Source: Acidobacteriota bacterium
Lineage (GTDB): Bacteria > Acidobacteriota > Polarisedimenticolia > J045
Reading direction: 5' to 3'
DNA: 10,406 bases
NCBI GenBank assembly: GCA_027001345.1
Contig: JALTMS010000606.1
Location: 1-10,406 of the forward strand
This document shows, one piece after another, positions 1 through 7,025 of this stretch. Under the pieces are notes generated by a model. It worked only from the letters and a program-made list of their open reading frames with translations, was not told where the DNA came from and searched no databases. Position 1 is the stretch's first letter, and each line of letters starts with the position of its first letter. The translations under genes were made by a program, and so were the position numbers.

Positions 1-2
1 AC

Positions 3-680
3 CTGACGGCGCTGACGATGCTCAATCTCGCCGCCGCCAAGGACTCCGTCACCATCGATCCCGGATTCTTCGGTCACCTGTTGCATTTCCAGTCCTTTCT
101 GGCCTGGATCTTGATCCTGATCGTCGCCCCCTCGCTGCTCACCCCCGATCTGGCTCACGGAGCGCTTTCCCTGCTCCTCTCGCGCCCGCTGACCCGGCAC
201 GAATACGTGATGGGCAAGTTCGCGGTGCTGGCAGCACTCGGTTCGACGGTGACCTGGATTCCGCTGATGGTCTGCTGGGGCCTGAAAGCCAGCCTGGAGC
301 CGGCATCCTGGGGACTCGAGCATCTTCACCTGGCAGCCGGCTTGCTGCTCGGTTCGATGGTCTGGATCACCGTGGTCTCGCTGCTCGCTCTGGCCATCAC
401 CGCCTGGGTCCGCTGGAAGCCCCTGTCCCGGGCAGCGATCATCGGTGTGTTTCTCTTTCCGCGAGCCATCGGTCGGACGATCGACTCCCTGCTCGACGTG
501 CGCTGGGGCGGCCTGATCGATCTGCACCTGGCCAACGAGTCCGTCTGGTATCCGGTGATGGGGCTCGAGCGCGTCGGTCTGCCGGGCCCCGCAGCGGCCG
601 CCGGCGTCCTGCTGCTGGCAAGTCTGATCGCCTTGATCGCCCTGTGGAGAAAGATCCGCCCCTTCGAGGTGGTGCGATGA
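3..680 (+). CDS. ABC-2 type transporter permease, 5'-truncated by the window edge
   Basis: This is an integral membrane subunit of an ABC exporter, read with the ATPase and second permease that follow. The frame is open from the first codons of the window, so the ATG at 18 is probably internal and the true start lies upstream. Counting from that ATG, hydrophobic segments lie at about residues 25-42, 68-90, 103-130, 138-150 and 192-210. A cytoplasmic-type segment LTPDLAHGALSLLLSRPLTR (about 41-60) matches the conserved pre-helix region of ABC-2 permeases, where 'SRP(L/M/I)' is typical. The stop overlaps the ATPase start (ATGA at 677-680), which indicates one operon and translational coupling. 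The substrate cannot be told from sequence. The family call is firm and the gene is partial. Confidence 0.85.
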   Translation: MTALTMLNLAAAKDSVTIDPGFFGHLLHFQSFLAWILILIVAPSLLTPDLAHGALSLLLSRPLTRHEYVMGKFAVLAALGSTVTWIPLMVCWGLKASLEPASWGLEHLHLAAGLLLGSMVWITVVSLLALAITAWVRWKPLSRAAIIGVFLFPRAIGRTIDSLLDVRWGGLIDLHLANESVWYPVMGLERVGLPGPAAAAGVLLLASLIALIALWRKIRPFEVVR

Positions 681-1633
681 CAGGCCACTGCGAGCCGACC
701 ATCGTCTTCTCCGGCGTCTCTCGCTTCTATGGCGAGGTGCTCGGTGTGATGGGAGTCGATCTGCTGGTCGAGGCGGGCATCACCAGCCTGGTGGGGCCCA
801 ACGGTTCGGGAAAATCCACCGTGATGAACCTGATCACGGGACTGATCCAACCGACCACCGGCAAGATCCGGGTGCTCGGCATCGACCCGAGCGACAGCGA
901 GGCGCTGCTCGGCCGGGTCGGCTACTGCTCGCAGTTCGACTCCTTTCCGCGGGGCATGACGGGCGGGCAATTCATCGACGCCTTTCTCCGCGTGCATGGC
1001 TTCGACAGCCGACAGGCCGAAGAACTCACGGCCCAAGCCCTCGAGGTCGTCGGACTCGACCAGGCAGCCGCCCGACGCAAGATCGCCTCCTACAGCAAGG
1101 GCATGAGGCAGCGGATCAAGCTGGCCCAGGCGCTGGCCCACCGGCCCCAACTGCTGGTCCTCGACGAGCCCCTCAACGGTCTCGACCCCCTGGCCCGCGC
1201 GGAGATCATCGGCCTGTTCCGCAGCCTCGCCGAGCAGGGACTCTCGCTGGTCATCTCCAGCCACATCCTCCACGAAGTCGATCTGCTCTCCGACCAGGTC
1301 GTGCTGCTCAAGGGAGGCCGCGTTCTGGCCGAGGGAGAGATCACTGCGGTCCGCAGTGAGATCCGCGAGCACCCGTTGCAGATCAACATCCGCTGCAGCA
1401 GACCCCAGCTCCTCGCATCGCAGGTCTTCGGTCACGATTCCGCTGTGGAGGTCCGGCTGCACGACGACCGCCGCGGCCTGCTGGTCAGCACCACCGATGC
1501 GCCGAGCTTCTACCTGTTGCTCAATCGCCTCGTCCTCGAGCACGACCTGGAGATCGAATCGGTCGCACCCGCCGACGAAAACGTCCACGCCGTCTACCGC
1601 TACCTGGTGGGCGGTGACTCGGAGGACCGATGA
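677..1633 (+). CDS. ABC transporter ATP-binding protein
   Basis: The nucleotide-binding subunit of an ABC-2 type exporter, 318 aa, which powers transport by ATP hydrolysis at the cytoplasmic membrane. Visible motifs: Walker A GPNGSGKST (40-48), Q-loop around Q86 (CSQFDSF), signature YSKGMRQR (139-146, the SKGM variant common in ABC-2 ATPases), Walker B LLVLDEP (159-165), D-loop GLD (168-170) and switch histidine H196 (SSHILHE). About 90 residues after the core (from about 225) form a C-terminal accessory region typical of this subfamily. I chose ATG 677 rather than the in-frame GTG at 644 because it makes an ATGA overlap with the upstream permease, has GAGGTGG just upstream, and gives the normal family N-terminus. 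Its stop in turn overlaps the next permease start. Confidence 0.95.
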   Translation: MTGHCEPTIVFSGVSRFYGEVLGVMGVDLLVEAGITSLVGPNGSGKSTVMNLITGLIQPTTGKIRVLGIDPSDSEALLGRVGYCSQFDSFPRGMTGGQFIDAFLRVHGFDSRQAEELTAQALEVVGLDQAAARRKIASYSKGMRQRIKLAQALAHRPQLLVLDEPLNGLDPLARAEIIGLFRSLAEQGLSLVISSHILHEVDLLSDQVVLLKGGRVLAEGEITAVRSEIREHPLQINIRCSRPQLLASQVFGHDSAVEVRLHDDRRGLLVSTTDAPSFYLLLNRLVLEHDLEIESVAPADENVHAVYRYLVGGDSEDR

Positions 1634-2460
1634 ACACCTCAGCTCTCGAGCGTCCGCGCGGACTCGCCCTCTGGCAGCGCCAGTTCTTCGCGACCCTGCG
1701 TATCGAGATCGGCCGGGCGCTCTTCTCCCGTCGCTCGATTCCCGCCTGGCTGGCGGCCCTCACCCCGATCGCTCTCAGCGGCCTGATCTTCACCCTCTCC
1801 CTCTTCGGTGCGAAAACCGAGGGCAGCGCGCGCAGCCTGACGATGTACTACTTCTACCTGGTGTTGATGGTGGCGACCTTCTTCGGTACCGCCTTCATCT
1901 TCGTCAACCTCTTTCGCGGTGACCTGCTCGACCGCAGCCTTCACTTCTATTTCCTCACTCCGATGCGCCGCGGCGTGCTGGCAGCCGGCAAGTTCGCCGC
2001 CGGGCTGGTCGCCGGCTGGACCCTCTTCGGCCTGTCCACGGCGATCAGCCTCGAAGTGTCGGCGGTCGCCTATCGGATGGGCTCGTCGAGCACCTATCCG
2101 GGCCTCGGCCCATCGACCCTGGTGGGCTACCTGCTGACCACCGTGCTCGGTGTGCTGGGTTATGGCTCGGTGTTCCTGCTGCTCGGGCTCTTCGTTCGCT
2201 CGCCTCTGCTTCCGGCCCTGGCTCTGTGGGGCTGGGAGTCGATCAACTTCCTGCTGCCTCCGGTGCTCAAGCGCCTGAGTGTGGTGCACTACCTGAAATC
2301 GATCGTCCCCGTGCCAGTCGATGACGGGCCGTTCGCCGTACTCAGCGAGCCCACCTCGGCCTGGCTGTCGGTCCCTGGATTGCTGCTCGTCGCCGCGATC
2401 GTGCTCTTTCTCGCCGCCCGGCGACTGCGGGGGATGGAGATCGCCTACTCCTCGGAGTGA
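1630..2460 (+). CDS. ABC-2 type transporter permease
   Basis: A second membrane subunit of the same exporter, 276 aa. Hydrophobic segments lie at roughly residues 38-60, 72-94, 115-145, 163-190, 193-210 and 245-264, giving about six membrane helices. The cytoplasmic loop DRSLHFYFLTPMRRG (about 101-115) is equivalent to the 'SRPLTRHEY' segment of the first permease, so the two proteins probably form a heterodimeric channel with the ATPase between them. The start ATG overlaps the ATPase stop (ATGA at 1630-1633), with GGAGG at 1621-1625 as ribosome binding site. The 3' end overlaps the convergent minus-strand gene by 16 bp and no terminator hairpin is visible. The substrate is unknown. Confidence 0.88.
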   Translation: MNTSALERPRGLALWQRQFFATLRIEIGRALFSRRSIPAWLAALTPIALSGLIFTLSLFGAKTEGSARSLTMYYFYLVLMVATFFGTAFIFVNLFRGDLLDRSLHFYFLTPMRRGVLAAGKFAAGLVAGWTLFGLSTAISLEVSAVAYRMGSSSTYPGLGPSTLVGYLLTTVLGVLGYGSVFLLLGLFVRSPLLPALALWGWESINFLLPPVLKRLSVVHYLKSIVPVPVDDGPFAVLSEPTSAWLSVPGLLLVAAIVLFLAARRLRGMEIAYSSE

Positions 2461-3182
2461 GCCTCACCCTCGGCACAGAAGCTGAACGGCGCGAGAAACG
2501 CCTGCACTGCCGCAGCATCGGCCGAGGTGCCCGCCAGGTCCAGCGACTCCACCGGAGTTCGAGAATCCGGATCCCGGTTCATCCATACCGCGAAGCGGAT
2601 ACGGTCATCGTTCGCACACTCGATCATCTCGAGCCCGAGCAATCCGTCGATGGTCTCGCGACCGAAGCGAATCTTGCCCCGCTGGCCAGCGTGGAAAACC
2701 TCGCCCCCGGGAATGACGAAATGATCGCGTCCGATCATCTCCTCGACCCGGAGGTCGATACCCGCATTGCGCAGAGCGTCGGCATCGTCGCTGCGACCTT
2801 CGAAAAAGTCCCTGAGCTGCTGCAAGTCCTTGTTGTCGCGCCCGGTCCGAATGAACTCGATGTAGACCAGCCCCTGGTCGTCGAAACCCTCGCAACGGCC
2901 ATCCGGCCCCGGCTGCTGGTCGCTGAGGACGACGACCTCGAACAGTCCCAGAGGGGCGGCGAAGGCTGTTGCCACACCCAGCCCTTCCGGCAGGGAGTCG
3001 GTACCCAGAATCTCGAGAGCCTTGGTCGTCCGCACTTCGGGGTCGTTGATTTCTCGCGCCATCTGCCGGACGCCGCGGTAGATCCAGATACCGCCGGCGA
3101 TTCCCGCCACGAGCACGAGGACGACCACGCTCAGGCAGCCCACGCCCACCCATTTCCACACACTGCCTTTCGACTCAGCCAC
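2445..3182 (-). CDS. Hypothetical membrane-anchored protein
   Basis: I do not recognise this 245-aa protein. It has a short polar N-terminus, one strong membrane helix (about residues 10-35, WVGVGCLSVVVLVLVAGIAG onward) and then a soluble domain of about 205 residues rich in Asp, Glu and Gly, with no repeats. This suggests an N-terminally anchored protein whose main domain faces out of the cytoplasm (inference). I chose the GTG start at 3182 because GAAAGGAG lies 5-6 bases upstream. The frame stays open to about 3551, but that extension is Pro/Ser/Arg-rich, crosses the rpmB promoter and start, and lacks such a site. Four cysteines (C16, C97, C189, C236) are visible, three of them in the soluble part. 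It converges on the ABC operon and overlaps its last 16 bp. Confidence 0.75.
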   Translation of the reverse strand: MAESKGSVWKWVGVGCLSVVVLVLVAGIAGGIWIYRGVRQMAREINDPEVRTTKALEILGTDSLPEGLGVATAFAAPLGLFEVVVLSDQQPGPDGRCEGFDDQGLVYIEFIRTGRDNKDLQQLRDFFEGRSDDADALRNAGIDLRVEEMIGRDHFVIPGGEVFHAGQRGKIRFGRETIDGLLGLEMIECANDDRIRFAVWMNRDPDSRTPVESLDLAGTSADAAAVQAFLAPFSFCAEGEAHSEE

Positions 3183-3272
3183 GCTGACTCCTTTCCTCGG
3201 AGGAGGACTCGGGGCCCGAGGGGACGCGGATCCGACCTGGAGACCTGCCCGGTCGCGATGCCCCGAGACCGC

Positions 3273-3278
3273 ATTATG
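3273..3278 (-). promoter_or_regulatory. Possible extended -10 element for the hypothetical gene
   Basis: On the minus strand this reads TGCCATAATG, a CATAAT hexamer preceded by TG one base away (the extended -10 arrangement). It lies about 90 bases upstream of the GTG start at 3182. No good -35 hexamer is seen 16-18 bases further upstream, so the call rests on the -10 alone. Confidence 0.3.
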
Positions 3279-3389
3279 GCACCCACCGGAGCGCGATCCG
3301 GTCGGCTCCTGGCAGGCGGTCACTGCGGCATCCTCGACGGCAGCGCCTGCGTGCCGAGGGGACCCACCCGATCCCAACGAGAAAAAGCC

Positions 3390-3418
3390 ATGACGGCTGG
3401 CCCAAAAAGCTGTATCAT
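3390..3418 (+). promoter_or_regulatory. Sigma-70-type promoter for rpmB
   Basis: A -35 hexamer ATGACG (3390-3395, four of six matches to TTGACA) is separated by exactly 17 bases from a -10 hexamer TATCAT (3413-3418, five of six matches to TATAAT). Transcription would begin near 3425, leaving a leader of about 77 bases before rpmB. The segment is AT-richer than its surroundings (AAAAAGC), as expected for a promoter in a high-GC genome. The rest of the 319-base gap between the two divergent genes shows nothing else that I can name. Confidence 0.55.
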
Positions 3419-3501
3419 CAGCGGCTGCCAAGGACTTAACAAGAAAGTAAACGCCGATTAGCACACCCGAGATCGGCTCGAGCACCCCCCCCGGAGGCAC
3501 C

Positions 3502-3744
3502 ATGTCCAGACGTTGCCGCCTGACCGGCAAGGCTCCGCTGACAGGAAACAACGTTTCCCACGCTCACAACAAGACTCGTCGGCGCCAGCTCCCCAACCTG
3601 CAGACCAAGCGGATCTACGTCCCCGAACTCGGCCGCTGGGTAAAGGTCAAGCTCTCCGCCCGCGCCCTGCGCACGGTGACCCGCAAGGGACTGATGTCCT
3701 TCCTGGCCGACCAGGGGCTGAAGCTCAAGGACGTGACCTGCTGA
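3502..3744 (+). CDS. rpmB: 50S ribosomal protein bL28
   Basis: A structural protein of the large ribosomal subunit, 80 aa, the usual bL28 length. The N-terminus, MSRRCRLTGKAPLTGNNVSH, follows the family pattern (start MSR.C..TGK.P.TGNN.SHA.N.T.RR), and LPNLQTKRIYVPELGRWVKV matches the central LPNL...R...E strand region. The C-terminal part, SARALRTVTRKGLMSFLAD, matches the conserved S.+.LR.+.+KG segment. A GGAGG (3493-3497) lies four bases before the ATG. It has its own promoter and no co-transcribed partner: the next gene (selD) converges on it 19 bp downstream. Only one cysteine lies near the N-terminus, so this does not look like a zinc-binding variant. Confidence 0.97.
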   Translation: MSRRCRLTGKAPLTGNNVSHAHNKTRRRQLPNLQTKRIYVPELGRWVKVKLSARALRTVTRKGLMSFLADQGLKLKDVTC

Positions 3745-3763
3745 CAGGCTTGCCGGGTCCCGA

Positions 3764-5050
3764 CTAACCGAGTCTGACCTCCCCCGCCTCACCGCTGACG
3801 CAGCGGCCCACCACCCGGGCGCCCCCCAGGGCGCCGCAGAGGTGTTGTGCCCGGTCTTCGGCACAGGCGATCAGAAGCCCGCCCGAGGTCTGGGGATCGA
3901 GGGCCAGGTCGACTCGCAGGGGGTCGACCCCCTCGGCCAACACCAGACTCTCGCCGAGGCTCTCCCGGTTCTTGCCGGCACCGACGGGGACGAAGCCCTG
4001 CCCGGCGGCCTCGAGGGCGCCATCGAGCAGCGGTAGATCTTCCAGGTGCAGCTCGATGGCCAGAGACGAGGCCAGAGCCACTTCCGCTCCATGACCGGCG
4101 AGGCCGAAGCCGGTGACGTCCGTCACGGCGCTGGGCTCGACCCGGCGTGCGGCCTCGGCGGCTCTGCGGTTGAGAGCGGCCATCGAACGCACCGCCCGGG
4201 AGAGATGGGCCGGCTCGACCAGGCCGGCCCTGGCAGCAGTGGTGATCACGCCGGTACCCAGCGCCTTGGTCAGCACCAGCACATCTCCGGGCCGGGCGCC
4301 GCCGTTGCGCCAGATGCATCGCGGATCGACCTTGCCGGTCACCGCCATCCCGTAGAGCAATTCGGCTCCCTCGACGGTGTGGCCCCCTGCGAGCACCGCT
4401 CCCGCCTCGGCCAGGGCGTCGAGGCCGCCCCGGAGGATCTCCTTGAGCACCTGCCGGTCCGTGGTGGCCAGGGGGAAGGAAACCAGGTTCATGCCCGCCA
4501 GGGGTGTGCCCCCCATGGCGTAGACATCGGACAAGGCATTGGCCGCGGCGATGCGTCCGAAGGTGAAGGGGTCGTCCACCATCGGCGGAAAGAAGTCCAC
4601 CGTGTGAATCAGGCCGAGATTCTCGTCGATGCGCACCACCCCGGCATCATCGGCGCTCTCGATGCCCACCAGCAGGTCTTCGGACTCGACTCGGGGCAGG
4701 CCGCAGAGCACGGTGTCGAGCACGCCCTTGGCCAGCTTGGCTCCGCAGCCCCCGTAGGCACTCGCGCGGCTCAGGCCGGGGTCGGCCACGGGCTCGGCGG
4801 CCGCGAGACTGCTCGGCAGCCAACCTGCGCCGGCTGCCCGAAAGACCTGCTCGGGCGCCGGACCGCTTTCAGCCAGCAGGGCCTCGAGGCGCGGAGCGTC
4901 GCCCCATCCTACTTCGAGCACCACACCGCACTCGGAGCTGACCGCCCGGGGCGCGGGAATCACGTCCACATCGAGTCCGGCCTGCCGCGCCAGCCTCTCG
5001 GCCTGCAAGACACGCTGAACCGTGCCGAAGACCACCAGCAGTTCTCTCAT
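3764..5050 (-). CDS. selD: Selenide, water dikinase with N-terminal DUF3343 (putative Se/S carrier) domain
   Basis: SelD makes selenophosphate from selenide and ATP, the selenium donor for selenocysteine, selenouridine and the labile Se cofactor of some Mo hydroxylases. This 428-aa protein is about 80-90 residues longer than usual SelD. Residues 1 to about 80 resemble DUF3343, with the hallmark PRAVSSECG (34-42, Cys41). The SelD part starts near residue 90. YGGCGAK (99-105) gives catalytic Cys102 and Lys105; the second Cys of the E. coli CGC motif is Ala. Further family motifs are TVDFFPPMVDDPFTFGRIAA (150-169), NALSDVYAMGG (171-181), GGHTVEGAE (222-230), DVTGFGLAGH (311-320) and DPQTSGGL (385-392). 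ATG 5050 overlaps the upstream desulfurase stop (ATGA), so it is the last gene of a coupled operon. The SelD assignment is firm; the N-terminal domain name rests on motif recall. Confidence 0.95.
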   Translation of the reverse strand: MRELLVVFGTVQRVLQAERLARQAGLDVDVIPAPRAVSSECGVVLEVGWGDAPRLEALLAESGPAPEQVFRAAGAGWLPSSLAAAEPVADPGLSRASAYGGCGAKLAKGVLDTVLCGLPRVESEDLLVGIESADDAGVVRIDENLGLIHTVDFFPPMVDDPFTFGRIAAANALSDVYAMGGTPLAGMNLVSFPLATTDRQVLKEILRGGLDALAEAGAVLAGGHTVEGAELLYGMAVTGKVDPRCIWRNGGARPGDVLVLTKALGTGVITTAARAGLVEPAHLSRAVRSMAALNRRAAEAARRVEPSAVTDVTGFGLAGHGAEVALASSLAIELHLEDLPLLDGALEAAGQGFVPVGAGKNRESLGESLVLAEGVDPLRVDLALDPQTSGGLLIACAEDRAQHLCGALGGARVVGRCVSGEAGEVRLG

Positions 5051-6201
5051 CGGTGCCTGTCCTCGAGCCGCGCGACAAGGGCCTCGACCAGCCTCCTGGC
5101 GTCGGCGGCAGTGGCCAGCGGGCCGAAGGAAGCCCGCAGGGTGCCCGCAGGGAAGGTGCCCAGGCAGCGGTGGGCAGCGGGCGCACAGTGCAGCCCCGCG
5201 CGCAACGCCAGGCCCCAGTTGCGATCGAGCCAGGCGGCCAGCTCGCCGCTGTCTTCGCCCTCCACGGTGAACGCAACGATGGCCACCGCCTCGTCGACCG
5301 GACGCAGACCGTGGAGGCGGAGGCCGGGGACCTCGCCGAGCCGCTCGCGCACCTCGCAGACCAGGCTGGAAGAGCGGCGGGAGAGCGTCTCGAGCCCTTG
5401 CCCTTCGATCCATTCGAGGGCCGCTCCGAGACCCGCGATGCCCACCGCGTTGGGCGTACCCGCTTCGAGAGCATCGGGCCACGCTTCGGGCATCTCCTCG
5501 CTCTCCGAGTGCGAGCCCGTCCCGCCCCGCAGGAGGGGACTCAGGCGGCGCCCCTCGGCCAGCAGCAGCAACCCCAGCCCCGGGGGGCCGAGCAGCCCCT
5601 TGTGGGCCGAAGTCACGTAGGCGGCCACAGCGGAGTCGTCAAAGGCAAAGGGGCGAGCCCCGGCGGCCTGAGCCCCATCCACCAGCAGCGGCACCGGGGC
5701 AATGGCCCGGGCGATCTCCTCGACGGGCTGGACCAGACCCGAGACGTTGGAAGCATGGGCGATGACCACCAGGTCGGTGGAGCGGGCCCGGGTGGCCCGC
5801 CGCACGGTGGACGGATCGAGCGCGCCCCCCGGCTCCCCCGCCAGAACCTCCACCTCGAGCCCCAGCCGGCGCTCGAGGTGACGCAGCGGACGCATCACGG
5901 CGTTGTGTTCGAGGGCCGAGACCAGCACCCGGCCACCCGGCGGAAGCCATCCGTTCAACAGGGCGTTGAGCCAGTAGGTCGCACCGGGACCGAAAAACAG
6001 CCGCTCGGGAGCGCAGCCGAGCAGCCCGGCGGCGGCGGCGCGCACCGTCTCGATCCGGCGCGCAGCGGCGACGGCCAGGCGGTGGCCGCCACGGCCCGGA
6101 TTTCCTGCTTCCTGCTCGAGAAAGCGGCTCATCGCGGCGGCGACCCCCGGCGCCTTGGGAAAGGCCGTCGCGGCGTGATCGAGATAAACCAGCTCGCTCA
6201 T
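5047..6201 (-). CDS. Cysteine desulfurase family protein (class V aminotransferase fold, SelD-associated type)
   Basis: A PLP enzyme of 384 aa that takes sulfur (or selenium) from cysteine (or selenocysteine) as a protein-bound persulfide/perselenide. It begins MSELVYLDHAATAFPKAP, typical of the family. Visible catalytic features: H99 in SALEHN (PLP stacking), D175 and Q178 in LLVDGAQAAG, Schiff-base lysine K201 in SAHKGLLGPPG, and catalytic Cys339 in RAGLHCAP. RAGLHCAP and the GTP.N..G..GL segment (248-258) resemble the subgroup typified by E. faecalis EF2568 (TIGR01977), known to occur beside selD, rather than standard IscS or SufS. The start ATG 6201 overlaps the yedF stop (ATGA) and the stop overlaps the selD start. 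There is no Shine-Dalgarno before the ATG, so translation is probably coupled to yedF. Delivery of selenium to SelD is inferred from context. Confidence 0.92.
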   Translation of the reverse strand: MSELVYLDHAATAFPKAPGVAAAMSRFLEQEAGNPGRGGHRLAVAAARRIETVRAAAAGLLGCAPERLFFGPGATYWLNALLNGWLPPGGRVLVSALEHNAVMRPLRHLERRLGLEVEVLAGEPGGALDPSTVRRATRARSTDLVVIAHASNVSGLVQPVEEIARAIAPVPLLVDGAQAAGARPFAFDDSAVAAYVTSAHKGLLGPPGLGLLLLAEGRRLSPLLRGGTGSHSESEEMPEAWPDALEAGTPNAVGIAGLGAALEWIEGQGLETLSRRSSSLVCEVRERLGEVPGLRLHGLRPVDEAVAIVAFTVEGEDSGELAAWLDRNWGLALRAGLHCAPAAHRCLGTFPAGTLRASFGPLATAADARRLVEALVARLEDRHR

Positions 6202-6809
6202 GGCCGCACGGTGGTCGCCGCTGCGGCCAGTACGGTGGCGATCTCCAGCATGTCGGTGACCCGCCCGACCCGCAGGCTGTCGGCCAGCTCGTAGTAGCTC
6301 AGGCAGGTGCCGCAAGCGATGACCTTGGTGCCCGCCTGCTCGAGAGCGCCGATGTCGTCGAGCAGAGCCGAACCCTCGCAGCAAAGCCTGACCCCCGTGT
6401 TGTAGAACACCGCGATCTCCGGCTGCCGTTCGAGCTGCAACTGGGTCTTGATCAACGAGCGCAGAAGCAGCGTTCCCAGCTCGGGATCACCTTCGCCCAT
6501 GCGATCAGAGCCGATCTGGAGCACGACGGATCCGGTGGGCACGCAGCGGATCTCCGCCTCGGGCGTCGTAGTGGGCGCCGCTACGGGTGGAGCCTCCTCC
6601 CGCACGTGGATCTCCAGCAGAAAGCCGCCTTCATCCAGCGGCTGCTGCTGTACCTCAGCCCCCCGGGAGGTGGCAAAGCGTGTCACGTTGGAGCGCGCCA
6701 GCTCGTCGGCCACCTTCAGTCTCAAGGCGCGTTCGCCCTGCTCGAGCCAGCGCCGAAGTTCGAGCACGGGCCCCGGACAGGCCAGTCCCCTCAAGTCCAA
6801 ATCCTTCAT
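6198..6809 (-). CDS. yedF: Selenium metabolism protein YedF (TusA-like + DsrE-like domains)
   Basis: A two-domain sulfur/selenium handling protein of 203 aa. The N-terminal TusA/SirA-like domain (1 to about 70) opens DLRGLACPGPVLELRRWL with the carrier motif CPxP (Cys11). A proline/threonine linker (72-84) joins it to a DsrE-like domain (about 93-200). That domain has IGSDRMGEGDPELGTLLLRS (99-118) and ACGTCLSYYEL (165-175), with Cys166 and Cys169. This architecture defines the selenium-metabolism YedF family, which co-occurs with selD. A cysteine pair at 143-144 (RLCCEGS) is an extra feature. ATG 6809 is preceded by GGAGAAAGCG, a reasonable ribosome binding site. The stop overlaps the desulfurase start by 4 bp. 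The biochemical role is not proven in the family; carrying persulfide or perselenide is the usual proposal. Confidence 0.9.
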   Translation of the reverse strand: MKDLDLRGLACPGPVLELRRWLEQGERALRLKVADELARSNVTRFATSRGAEVQQQPLDEGGFLLEIHVREEAPPVAAPTTTPEAEIRCVPTGSVVLQIGSDRMGEGDPELGTLLLRSLIKTQLQLERQPEIAVFYNTGVRLCCEGSALLDDIGALEQAGTKVIACGTCLSYYELADSLRVGRVTDMLEIATVLAAAATTVRP

Positions 6810-7025
6810 CGCTTTCTCCGTCTGAGCGGTGGCCCGAAAAGATCACACCCCTGGGGCCAACCTCGAGAAATGCAACAACTTACGACCACTCCGACGCATC
6901 TTCGACCCGGCCGGTGCGCAACTCGTGGCATGCCAGGGAGGCGAATGCGGGCCGTGCAGCGTTTTCGGGGCACCTTCCTCTGCACGCGAGGAAGGCCGCC
7001 GGTCAGGCGCCGGGAAGGAGCCGGT
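6810..7025. other. 216-bp gap between the selenoprotein gene and yedF
   Basis: Apart from the hairpin at 6973-6995 I see no convincing gene here. On the minus strand the stretch nearest yedF (about 6840-6890) is AT-richer than its surroundings and could hold a yedF promoter, but no clear -35/-10 pair stands out. I looked for a tRNA-Sec (a UCA anticodon with a CUUCAAA-like loop and a GGTTCGA-like arm) on both strands and did not find one. Confidence 0.4.
6973..6995 (-). terminator. Perfect 8-bp stem hairpin after the selenoprotein gene
   Basis: CCTTCCTC (6973-6980) and GAGGAAGG (6988-6995) are exact reverse complements around a 7-base loop. On the minus strand the hairpin begins about 30 bases after the selenoprotein stop and about 160 bases before yedF. 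It could terminate or attenuate the short transcript. However, no U-tract follows (the next bases are TGCCCCGAAAA), so an intrinsic terminator is uncertain. mRNA stabilisation or processing are alternatives. Confidence 0.35.

Noticed and set aside
326..1588. A 420-codon open frame on the minus strand opposite the ABC genes
   Set aside because: It lies antisense to clear permease and ATPase genes, has a shadow-type composition (rich in Asp, Glu, Gln, Arg) and no recognisable domain. Long antisense frames are expected at this GC content.
3183..3551. An N-terminal extension of the hypothetical minus-strand protein by 123 codons
   Set aside because: It crosses the rpmB promoter and start and reads like non-coding sequence. 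The GTG at 3182 has a proper ribosome binding site followed by a membrane helix.
4046..5620. A 524-codon plus-strand frame opposite selD and the desulfurase
   Set aside because: It is the complement of two well-supported genes with intact catalytic motifs. The translation is low-complexity Gly/Ala/Arg/His-rich and resembles nothing.
6931..6963. CQGGECGPCSV on the plus strand, resembling the first cysteines of a 2Fe-2S domain of Mo hydroxylases
   Set aside because: The flanking residues do not continue the family pattern, the rest of the frame is Arg/Pro/Ser-rich, and it runs antisense into the selenoprotein gene. I treat it as chance.
6810..7025. A possible tRNA-Sec (selC) beside the selenium genes
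   Set aside because: I found no UCA anticodon loop with matching acceptor and T arms on either strand. The only clear stem is the 8-bp hairpin.
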